NCBI GenBank assembly: GCA_037481655.1
Contig: JBBFLF010000006.1
Coordinates: 1-64,000 of the forward strand
DNA length: 64,000 bases
Reading direction: 5' to 3'
From: Desulfobaccales bacterium
GTDB taxonomy: Bacteria; Desulfobacterota; Desulfobaccia; Desulfobaccales; 0-14-0-80-60-11
Position numbers and translations under genes: made by a program
Notes under the pieces: generated by a model
Told to the model about the DNA's origin: nothing
The model's input: only the letters and a program-made list of their open reading frames with translations
Databases searched by the model: none
In this document: piece by piece, positions 41,403-48,693 of the stretch
Layout of the letters: the number at the start of each line of letters is the position of its first letter
Position numbering within the stretch: the stretch's first letter is position 1

Positions 41403-42916
41403 AACTGAAGCAGCTTCGCCGGATCGGGGCAGGTTTCACAGGCCCGGATGAGGGGGTCCAGATACTGCCAGGCCAGCTCCACCGCGTCCTGCCGCCAGAA
41501 GAGCATCTGATCCCCCTGGATGACGTCTAGGAGGGATTTTTCATAGGCCTCCAGGATGGGCCCCCGGTAGTTCTGGTAGTAAGGGAATTCCATGGTGACC
41601 TGGCGCAGGCACACCAGGGCCCCGGGGTTTTTGGTCTCAAAGGTGAGGGTGATGGCCTCCTCGGGGTGGATGCCGATGATGAGGCGGTTGGGCTGGATGG
41701 GTCCCAGGTGCACGTTGCGGAAAAGGGAATGGGGCACCTCCCGGAATTGGATGACGATGCGGGTGATCTTTCTGGCCAGGCGCTTGCCGGAGAGGAGATA
41801 AAACGGCACCCCCTGCCAGCGCCAGTTGTCCAGGTGGACGCGCAGGAGGGCGAAGGTGGGGGTGAGGGAGTCAGGGCTTACTCCCGGTTCCTCCCGGTAG
41901 CCGGGTACGCGCCGGCCATTGATCTCGCCGGCGGTGTATTGGCCCAGGATCACCGTGCCCGGGGCCAGGGGCATTTCCAGGGGCTTGAGGGAGCGGAAGA
42001 CCTTGGCTTTTTCATCCCGGACCCGCTGAGATTCGAAGAGGGACGGTGGCTCCATGGCGATGAGGGCCAGGAGCTGGAGCATATGATTCTGGAACATGTC
42101 CCGCAGCACCCCGGTCTCCTCGTAGAAGGAAGCCCGCTGCTCCACCCCCAGGGTCTCGGCGGCAATGATGGCCACCTGCTCGATGTAGTGGCGGTGCCAG
42201 AGGGGTTCAAAGATGGTGTTGGCGAACCGGAAGATGAGAACGTTTTGCACCGTCTCCTTGGCCATGTAGTGGTCGATGCGGAAGATCTGCTCTTCGCTGA
42301 AGCCCTGGCGCAGGGTGCGGTTGAGCTCCACGGCGCTTATGAGGTCCCGGCCGAAGGGCTTCTCCACCACGATGCGGGCCCAGCCCTGGCCCCGCACCCG
42401 CTGCTCGGACATCCCTGCCTGGTGCAGGAGGAGGGCCACCTCCTGATACAGGGACGGGGGCACGGCCAGGTAGAAAATGCGGTTCCCCTGGGTGTGGTGT
42501 TCCCTTTCCAGCCCCTGGAGGAAGTTGTTCAGGAGCACATAGCTGGCCAGGGAGGAGTAGTCAAAAGGAAGATAGTGCAGGTGCGGGGCGAAATTCTCCC
42601 AGGCAGCGCGGTCCCCCTGCCCGGCCTCCGGCAGTTTCTCCCAGACGGCGGCCCGGAAGGAGTCGCTGGTGAACTCCGTGCGGGCGCAGCCCACCACCAG
42701 GAAGCGTGGGGGCAGGGCGCCTTGGCGGAAGAGGGAAAAGAGGGCGGGCAGGAGCTTGCGACCGGCCAGATCGCCGGAGGCGCCGAAAATCACCACGGTG
42801 CAGGGGTCCAAAGGGCCGGTGAAGAGGCAGGCCTCTGCCGGCAGACCCAGATCCGGGGCCTGGGCCTGGACAGTGGCGACGGGCAAGGGTCCGTCCCGGG
42901 AATCAGCCGCCGCCAT
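41345..42916 (-). CDS. zwf: Glucose-6-phosphate 1-dehydrogenase
   Basis: A 523-residue enzyme catalysing the first step of the oxidative pentose phosphate pathway. The nucleotide-binding loop is IFGASGDLAGRKLLPALF (about residue 43), the substrate lysine and histidine region reads RIDHYMAKETVQN (about 215-227), and VEKPFGRDL and MLQLLALIAMEPP are typical. The N-terminal 35 residues precede the usual start; an internal start cannot be excluded. The gene is last in the minus-strand order gnd-pgl-rpe-zwf; its start overlaps the rpe end by 14 bases, and its end overlaps the menG end. Confidence 0.96.
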   Translation of the reverse strand: MAAADSRDGPLPVATVQAQAPDLGLPAEACLFTGPLDPCTVVIFGASGDLAGRKLLPALFSLFRQGALPPRFLVVGCARTEFTSDSFRAAVWEKLPEAGQGDRAAWENFAPHLHYLPFDYSSLASYVLLNNFLQGLEREHHTQGNRIFYLAVPPSLYQEVALLLHQAGMSEQRVRGQGWARIVVEKPFGRDLISAVELNRTLRQGFSEEQIFRIDHYMAKETVQNVLIFRFANTIFEPLWHRHYIEQVAIIAAETLGVEQRASFYEETGVLRDMFQNHMLQLLALIAMEPPSLFESQRVRDEKAKVFRSLKPLEMPLAPGTVILGQYTAGEINGRRVPGYREEPGVSPDSLTPTFALLRVHLDNWRWQGVPFYLLSGKRLARKITRIVIQFREVPHSLFRNVHLGPIQPNRLIIGIHPEEAITLTFETKNPGALVCLRQVTMEFPYYQNYRGPILEAYEKSLLDVIQGDQMLFWRQDAVELAWQYLDPLIRACETCPDPAKLLQFYPAGSWGPPEAAALFTPT

Positions 42917-43613
42917 GTGTCCCCCCTGACCCGGGGTTTCCGGCCCGGCGACCGTGGCGGGCCAGGGCCTCTCTCAAAAAGCGGACATTCTCCCGGATAT
43001 CGTGCTCATTGAAGATGCCGGAGCCGGAGACGATGACATCGGCGCCGGCCTGGGCGATGGCCGCGATGGTGTCCCGGTGCACCCCGCCGTCCACCTCCAG
43101 GAGCACCTTAAGGCCCTGTTCATCAATCATCTGCCGCAGGCGCCGGATCTTGGGGAGGGTGGCGGGGATGAACTTCTGGCCGCTGAAGCCCGGATTGACG
43201 GTCATGAGGAGCACCATGTCCACTTCGGGGAGGATGACATCCAGGGTGCTCAGGGAGGTGGCGGGGTTGAGGGTGACGGTGGCTTTGGCCCCCAGCTCCC
43301 GGATGCGGGCCACCTGCCGCTCCAGGTGCACCGCCGCCTCCACGTGGATCCCCAGCCAGTCGGCGCCGGCGTCCACGTAGGCCTCCAGATACTGCTCGGG
43401 GTTGCTGATCATCAGGTGCACATCCAACGGCAGGCGGGTGTACTTGCGGATGGCCTTCACCACCGGCACGCCGATGGTGAGGTTGGGGACGAAGTGGCCG
43501 TCCATGACGTCCACGTGGATCCAGTCCACTCCGGCCTCTTCGGCCCGGTGGATCTCCTCCGCCAGGCGGCCGAAGTCGGCAGAGAGGATGGAGGCGGAAA
43601 TGAGATGTTTCAT
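42903..43613 (-). CDS. rpe: Ribulose-phosphate 3-epimerase
   Basis: A 236-residue TIM-barrel epimerase interconverting ribulose-5-phosphate and xylulose-5-phosphate. All family marks are visible: ISASILSADFGRLAEEI, WIHVDVMDGHFVPNLTIG (metal ligands), LDVHLMISNPE, VLLMTVNPGFSGQKF, LEVDGGVHRDT and VIVSGSGIFN. The C-terminal tail after the barrel (HGRRAGNPGSGGTHGGG) is Gly-rich and overlaps the zwf start. It lies between pgl and zwf in a tight operon. Confidence 0.96.
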   Translation of the reverse strand: MKHLISASILSADFGRLAEEIHRAEEAGVDWIHVDVMDGHFVPNLTIGVPVVKAIRKYTRLPLDVHLMISNPEQYLEAYVDAGADWLGIHVEAAVHLERQVARIRELGAKATVTLNPATSLSTLDVILPEVDMVLLMTVNPGFSGQKFIPATLPKIRRLRQMIDEQGLKVLLEVDGGVHRDTIAAIAQAGADVIVSGSGIFNEHDIRENVRFLREALARHGRRAGNPGSGGTHGGG

Positions 43614-43661
43614 GCCCGTTCCTTCGTTGATGCAAATGCGGTGGGGCGGGACTTTCTCCGG

Positions 43662-44423
43662 CTACAGCAGCGCCGCGGCCTCCTGATCCGCCAGCCAGCG
43701 GATCTCCCCGGCCGGCGGCCGGAGGAGATGCACCGGCGAGGCGGCCATCGCCTCCTCGCCTGTCAGCACCGCCCGCAGGGTTTGGGCCTTGTCCCGGCCG
43801 GTCACCAGAAAGACCACTAACCGGCTCAGGTTCAGGACTTCCGGGGTAAGGGTGAGGCGCCGGAAGCTCTCCCCGGGGCGGGCCACCGCCGCCACCCAGG
43901 CTCCCGCCGGCGGCGTCAGGCCGGGAAAGAGGGAGGCGGTGTGGCCGTCGGCCCCCAGCCCCAGAAGCGCCAGGTCAAAGCCCCAGGCCCGCCCCTGAAA
44001 TATGCGCTGGAGCAAAGCCTCGTAGCGGCGGGCTTCCTCTTCCGGATTGTGTTCACAGGCCAGGCGGTGCACCTGGGCCGCCGGCAGCGGCACCCGGGAC
44101 AGGAGCTTCTCCTCTGCCAGCCGGTAGTTGCTTAACGGATCATCCGGCGGCACGCAGCGCTCATCGCCGAAGAAGATCTCCACCTTCCCCCAATCTATCT
44201 GCTCCCGAAAAGGGGATTTGGCCAGCCGGGCATAGGTGCGGGCCGGGGTGCGGCCGCCGGCCAGGGCCCACAAAAAGTGCCCCCGAGCGCGGATGGCCGC
44301 CATCGCCTGGGCCGCAATGAGGGCGGCCGCGGCCTCGCTTAAGGCGTCCTCATCTGGGAAAACCTCCATCTCGGCGGGCTTAAGGCCCGGCAGGCCCTCG
44401 TCCCTTGCCCCCGGCCCGGACAT
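43662..44423 (-). CDS. pgl: 6-phosphogluconolactonase
   Basis: A 253-residue lactonase of the DevB/SOL type, hydrolysing 6-phosphogluconolactone between zwf and gnd steps. Family blocks: FLWALAGGRTPARTYARL, VEIFFGDERCVPPDDPLSNY, LALLGLGADGHTASLFPG (the catalytic His) and LVTGRDKAQTLRAVL. The ATG at 44423 begins MSGPGARDEG; it follows the gnd stop by about 19 bases. Upstream in-frame sequence overlaps gnd and is not used. Confidence 0.94.
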   Translation of the reverse strand: MSGPGARDEGLPGLKPAEMEVFPDEDALSEAAAALIAAQAMAAIRARGHFLWALAGGRTPARTYARLAKSPFREQIDWGKVEIFFGDERCVPPDDPLSNYRLAEEKLLSRVPLPAAQVHRLACEHNPEEEARRYEALLQRIFQGRAWGFDLALLGLGADGHTASLFPGLTPPAGAWVAAVARPGESFRRLTLTPEVLNLSRLVVFLVTGRDKAQTLRAVLTGEEAMAASPVHLLRPPAGEIRWLADQEAAALL

Positions 44424-44442
44424 GCCGCCCCCTCCCCTTCCC

Positions 44443-45858
44443 TCACTCCTCCCAGTGGGTGTGAAAGCTCCCCGGGCGGTCCAGGCGTTCGTAGGTGTGG
44501 GCCCCGAAGTAATCCCGCTGCGCCTGGATGAGGTTGGCGGGCAGCCAAGGGCTGCGGAAGGCGTCGTAGTAGGCCAGGGAGACCATGAAGGCCGGCGCCG
44601 GCAGACCCCAGGACACAGCCTGGCGCACCACCGCCCGCCAGTCCGCCTCACAGGCCTGCACCATCTCCCCCAGATGGGGGTCCAAAAGCAGGTTGGGGAG
44701 GTCCGAGCGGATCTGCAGGGCGCTCCGGATGTCCTCCAACAGGCGGGCCCGGATGATGCAACCGCCCCGCCAGACCCGGGCCACCGCCTCCAGGTTGACC
44801 CCGAAGTGATAGGCCAGGGAGGCCTGCCGGATCTGGGCCAGCCCCTGGGCATAGGAGACCACCATGGCGGCGAAGAAGGCATTCTCCAGCCGGCGCAGGA
44901 ATTCCTCCCGATCCACTTGTTCCTGAGGCACAGGGGCCCCCAGCAGGCGGGCGATCTCCTGGCGTTCCTCCCGATGGGCGGAGAGATCCCGCATGGTCAC
45001 CGCCACATCAATGGTGGGGGTGGGCACCATGAGGTCCATGGCGTCCCAGGAGGACCACTTGCCGGTGCCTTTGGCCCCGGCGGCATCCAAAATCAGCTCC
45101 ACCAGGGGCTGGCCGGTGAGGTCGTCCTGTTTTTGAAAGATTTTAGCGGTGATTTCCACCAGGAAGGATTGCAGGCGGCCCTGCTGCCAGGTGTCAAACA
45201 CCTGGGCCAACTCCGGGGCGGTAAGGCCCACCCCCCGCTTGAGCAGGTCATAGCACTCCGCCAAGAGCTGCATGAGGGCATATTCGATGCCGTTATGCAC
45301 CATCTTGACGTAATGGCCGGCGGCGCCGGTGCCAAGATAGGTGACGCAGGGCTCACCGTTCACCTGGGCGGCAATGGCGGTGAGGAAAGGCTCCACCCGA
45401 TCATAGCCCTTGCGGGAGCCCCCGGGCATGAGGCTGGGGCCGAAACGGGCGCCCTTCTCCCCCCCTGAGACACCCAGCCCCAGATAAAGCAAGCCCTTTT
45501 TGGCCAGGATGCGCTCCCGGCGGGCGGTGTCGGTGAAGTGGGAGTTGCCGCCATCGATGACCAGGTCCCCGGCCTCCAGCAGGGGCAGGAGTTCCCGGAG
45601 CATCTGGTCCACCGGCGGTCCGGCCTTGACCATGAGGAGCAGCGCCCGGGGCTTGCGGAGCAGCCCCACGAATTCCTTCAGGTCGTAGGCCCCCCGGATG
45701 CGGCGGCCGGCAGCCTCCCCCGCCAGAAACTCCCGGGTTTTGTCCTGCGTGCGGTTGTACACCGCCACCTGGACGCCATGATCATCCAGATTGAGGGCCA
45801 AATTGCGGCCCATGACGCCCAGGCCCGCCACCCCGATCTCACAGCCCTGGTAGAGCAT
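44443..45858 (-). CDS. gnd: 6-phosphogluconate dehydrogenase (decarboxylating)
   Basis: A 471-residue enzyme converting 6-phosphogluconate to ribulose-5-phosphate. The NADP loop GVAGLGVMGRNLALNLDDHG lies at the N-terminus, and AVYNRTQDK follows as in NADP enzymes. The catalytic region contains GVSGGEKGARFGPSLMPGG, MVHNGIEYALMQLLAECYDLL (with the Lys/His before it) and GKWSSWDAMDL. GGGGGAG lies ahead of the ATG at 45858. It is the first gene of gnd-pgl-rpe-zwf, giving a full oxidative pentose phosphate branch plus epimerase. Confidence 0.96.
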   Translation of the reverse strand: MLYQGCEIGVAGLGVMGRNLALNLDDHGVQVAVYNRTQDKTREFLAGEAAGRRIRGAYDLKEFVGLLRKPRALLLMVKAGPPVDQMLRELLPLLEAGDLVIDGGNSHFTDTARRERILAKKGLLYLGLGVSGGEKGARFGPSLMPGGSRKGYDRVEPFLTAIAAQVNGEPCVTYLGTGAAGHYVKMVHNGIEYALMQLLAECYDLLKRGVGLTAPELAQVFDTWQQGRLQSFLVEITAKIFQKQDDLTGQPLVELILDAAGAKGTGKWSSWDAMDLMVPTPTIDVAVTMRDLSAHREERQEIARLLGAPVPQEQVDREEFLRRLENAFFAAMVVSYAQGLAQIRQASLAYHFGVNLEAVARVWRGGCIIRARLLEDIRSALQIRSDLPNLLLDPHLGEMVQACEADWRAVVRQAVSWGLPAPAFMVSLAYYDAFRSPWLPANLIQAQRDYFGAHTYERLDRPGSFHTHWEE

Positions 45859-45947
45859 GCCATCTCCCCCGGAAATTTCTGCGCCTGGCCCTGATGCTCC
45901 CGGCTCTCCGGCTCCTGCCGCCAGGCACCGACCGTCCTTCGCCCCCC

Positions 45948-46193
45948 TCACTCAGGGAGGCCCGTATCGTCCTCTGGAAGCGGCGCGGCCTCCAGGATCT
46001 GCCGGGCCCGGAAGGCATCCGCGGCGTCCACCAGGAGCCGGACCCCGCGGATGGCCTGCAAAGGAGGATAGGCGCCTCCGGCGTCATCGGCCAAAATCAG
46101 GCAGTCAATGCCCTCCTGGGCCAGGAGCTGGGCTGCCATCTCCGCCAGCAGGCGGCTGGGGAAGACCTCCAGCACCACCGCTTCGTCCCGCAT
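45948..46193 (-). CDS. DUF2007-like small protein
   Basis: An 81-residue cytoplasmic protein resembling the 'putative signal transducing protein' domain (DUF2007). It shows the ferredoxin-like pattern: VVLEVFPSRLLAEMAAQLLA, EGIDCLILADDAGG, VRLLVDAADAFRARQILE. Homologues often bear metal- or nucleotide-binding accessory roles that are undefined. The ATG lies two bases after the stop of the YeeE-rhodanese gene on the same strand, so it is part of the sulfur operon, preceding gnd by 90 bases. GGAAAGTGACC is ahead of the start. Confidence 0.75.
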   Translation of the reverse strand: MRDEAVVLEVFPSRLLAEMAAQLLAQEGIDCLILADDAGGAYPPLQAIRGVRLLVDAADAFRARQILEAAPLPEDDTGLPE

Positions 46194-46195
46194 GG

Positions 46196-48187
46196 TCACT
46201 TTCCGCCTGTGGCCACGGGCAGCTCCGGCCGGGAGGCCCACTCGCTCCAGCCGGCGTCGTAATATTTGACATGGCGATACCCCAGCAGGCGCTTGAGGAC
46301 AAAGAAGGTCTGGCTGGCCTGGTGGCCGGTGCGGCAATGGACAATCACCGGCGCCTCTTTGTCCAGGAGCAGGCGGGCATAAGCCGCGGCCAGTTCCGCC
46401 GCCGGCTTGAAGAAGACGCCCTCGGGGCCCGCCACCACGTCGTCGCTGTAGGGCCGGTTTTTGGCCCCGGGAATGTGGCCGGCCCGGGCCTCCTCGGACT
46501 GTTCACCCCGGAAGTATTCCGCCGGCCGCACGTCCAGGATCAGGGGCCGCCCCTTTTGGCTGGCCTCCAGCACGGTGCGGGCGTCCACGGTGAAATTATC
46601 GGCGCCGGGATGGACGGGATAGTAGCTGGGAGGGGCAGCCGCCGGCAGGGCGGTGGTGAGGGGGCGCTTCTCCTGCAGCCATTTGCCCATGCCGCCCTGC
46701 AGGATGGCATAGCGCTGATGGCCCAGGCGCTCCGCCGCCATGCCCACCAGGGTGGCGTCATGCATCTTTTCCCCCGGCACCAGCACCACCAGGTCCCGGG
46801 GAGTAACTCCCAGGAGAGAAAAGTGACCTGCCAGGAGTTCCGCCGGCAGGAGCATGGAGGAGATGCCCCCCACCACCCCCCGGAGGCTGTCGTAATTCAA
46901 ATAGACGGAGCCGGGGATATGCCCGGTGTTATATTCCGGTTGAGTGCGCAGATCGATGATCTTCAGCCAGGGTTTGCCCAGGTGCCGGGCCAGCCACTCC
47001 GTTTCGATGAGGCCGGGAAGCGGCGCCGGCATCTCCGCCGGCTCCGGCCCGGCCGCCGCCGGCGCGGCCAGAAAGAAGGCCCGCCAGGCGTTGATGCGGG
47101 CAACCTTTTCCGGATTCAGGGGCTCGTCCCGCAAGGAGGCGGGCTTGAGCACCCGCTCCCGAAAGCCTGTGAGGCCCTCGCTTAGGAGATAGACGTTGCG
47201 GAAGCCCTGGCGGGCCAGGGAATCCCGGGCCTGGGCGGCATGGGTCATGCCCCCGGAGTAGAGCACGATCCGGCCTCGGTTTTTATACGGCGCCAGCACC
47301 TCATGCACCCTGGACAGCGGCGCATGGAGGGCTCCCCGGATATGGAAGGCCTGGTATTCCGCCTCGCTGCGCACATCCGCCACCACCAGACCCGGCTCCC
47401 GGGCCAGGAGGCGGTCGGCCAGTTCCTCCGGCTCGAGATGGTCGCCCCCGGCCTCGATCTGGGTCAGGAGGGTCGCCTCCTGCGGCGGCCCCGCGGCAAC
47501 CATGGGTGCGGTGCCCACAGGAGCCACCAGGTAGGCCACCGCCGCGGCCAGGAGGAGAGCACCGCTGAAGGTGGGCAGGAAGCGGCCGCTCAGGAGATGG
47601 CCTCCCACCCCCCGGCGATGTTCCAGGATTTCACACCCCCAGAAGACCAAAACCGCCAAAAGGCTGACATAAAAGGCGGCGGCCCCCTGACTCAGGCCCA
47701 GGTGCGGGTAGAGGAAATCCACCCCCGCTTCGCCCCAGGCGGCCAGGGGCTTAAGCCAAGGGTAGAGCTCGTTATAGAGGAGGCAGCCGATGACGCCTCC
47801 CATCAGGAACAGCAGGGCATCCAGCTTGCCGGAGGCCGCGCCCACCGCCGCAGTGCCCGGGCACCAGCCGCCCATGGCAAAGCCGGTCCCCAAAATGAGG
47901 CCCCCCAGCAGGTGAGCGCCATAGACGGTGGGCAGATAAAAGAGCTGGTCCGTTGGCAAAAGCCCGCTGCCGGTGAGGAGAATGATGCCGATCAAGGCGG
48001 TGACCAGGGCGGTGAACATCACCTTGATGACCGCCAGGTCGTCCAGATAAAAGACGGCGGCCAGGCGCCGGGAGCTGCCGAAGCCCGCCCGCTCCAGGGC
48101 CACCCCGAAGAGCACCCCAATCACCAAGGCGGCGGCCCAGGCCGCGGGACTGTCCAGCCGGTCGGTGCCGTAGAAGGTGCTAAGCAT
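46196..48187 (-). CDS. YeeE-type sulfur transporter half fused to three rhodanese domains
   Basis: A 663-residue inner-membrane protein. Residues 1-235 carry about six membrane helices with GTGFAMGGWCPGTAAVGAASG, the cysteine motif of the second half of YeeE/YedE (TsuA) thiosulfate transporters. Rhodanese domains follow at about 265-345, 400-510 and 525-655. The first active-site loop reads LYSGGMTH (Ser for Cys), the second VPGEKMHD (no Cys), and only the third (VHCRTGHQAS) keeps the catalytic Cys, near residue 617. The second and third resemble the inactive/active pair of thiosulfate sulfurtransferase. The complementary transporter half is the preceding gene (overlap of eight bases). Transport coupled to persulfide transfer is inferred. 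AGGGG precedes the ATG. Confidence 0.88.
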   Translation of the reverse strand: MLSTFYGTDRLDSPAAWAAALVIGVLFGVALERAGFGSSRRLAAVFYLDDLAVIKVMFTALVTALIGIILLTGSGLLPTDQLFYLPTVYGAHLLGGLILGTGFAMGGWCPGTAAVGAASGKLDALLFLMGGVIGCLLYNELYPWLKPLAAWGEAGVDFLYPHLGLSQGAAAFYVSLLAVLVFWGCEILEHRRGVGGHLLSGRFLPTFSGALLLAAAVAYLVAPVGTAPMVAAGPPQEATLLTQIEAGGDHLEPEELADRLLAREPGLVVADVRSEAEYQAFHIRGALHAPLSRVHEVLAPYKNRGRIVLYSGGMTHAAQARDSLARQGFRNVYLLSEGLTGFRERVLKPASLRDEPLNPEKVARINAWRAFFLAAPAAAGPEPAEMPAPLPGLIETEWLARHLGKPWLKIIDLRTQPEYNTGHIPGSVYLNYDSLRGVVGGISSMLLPAELLAGHFSLLGVTPRDLVVLVPGEKMHDATLVGMAAERLGHQRYAILQGGMGKWLQEKRPLTTALPAAAPPSYYPVHPGADNFTVDARTVLEASQKGRPLILDVRPAEYFRGEQSEEARAGHIPGAKNRPYSDDVVAGPEGVFFKPAAELAAAYARLLLDKEAPVIVHCRTGHQASQTFFVLKRLLGYRHVKYYDAGWSEWASRPELPVATGGK

Positions 48188-48692
48188 ACCATTGCCCCCT
48201 GAAAAACCGGGCCACCGCAAAGCCGGCGACAAACAGGGCGGCCATGAAGATGAGGCTGCCGGTGAGGAGCAGCGCCCCGCCGCTCAAGGCCTGGCCGGAG
48301 GTGCAGCCCTGCGCCAACCGGCTGGCGAAGCCCACCAGCACCCCGCCGGCGAGGGCCAGGAAGGCCCGCTTCCCCGGCGGACAGCCGGGGCCCCGCTCCA
48401 GACCGGGCTGAAGCCGCCCCGCGGCCACGGCGGAGAGAAAGCCCCCCACCAGGATCCCCAGGAACATGAAGACCAGGTAGTAGGAGAGGTAATGAGGCGC
48501 CCAGGCTCCGAAATAGGCGCTGGCCTGGGTGTGGGCCGGGGCCACCAGGTGGGAGAGGGCCGCGGCCAGGCGGGCCAAGGCGCCGGAGGCCCCCAGCCCC
48601 GCGCCCAAAACCGCATAGGAGGCCACCAGCACCAGCCCCAGAAACACCCCGGCCAGATACGGGTTCATGGGAGGTTTGCCGGAATCGCTCAT
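48180..48692 (-). CDS. YeeE/YedE-family transporter half
   Basis: A 170-residue inner-membrane protein with four to five hydrophobic helices. It holds the other signature of YeeE/YedE sulfur transporters, RLAQGCTSGQALSGGALLL, plus GGFLSAVAAGRLQ typical of the same family. In TsuA both cysteine motifs lie in one polypeptide; here they are split over this gene and the next, which overlap by eight bases. Thiosulfate or another reduced sulfur anion is the probable substrate. It follows the ETHE1-like gene with the stop and start nearly touching. Confidence 0.9.
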   Translation of the reverse strand: MSDSGKPPMNPYLAGVFLGLVLVASYAVLGAGLGASGALARLAAALSHLVAPAHTQASAYFGAWAPHYLSYYLVFMFLGILVGGFLSAVAAGRLQPGLERGPGCPPGKRAFLALAGGVLVGFASRLAQGCTSGQALSGGALLLTGSLIFMAALFVAGFAVARFFRGQWYA

Positions 48693-48693
48693 C

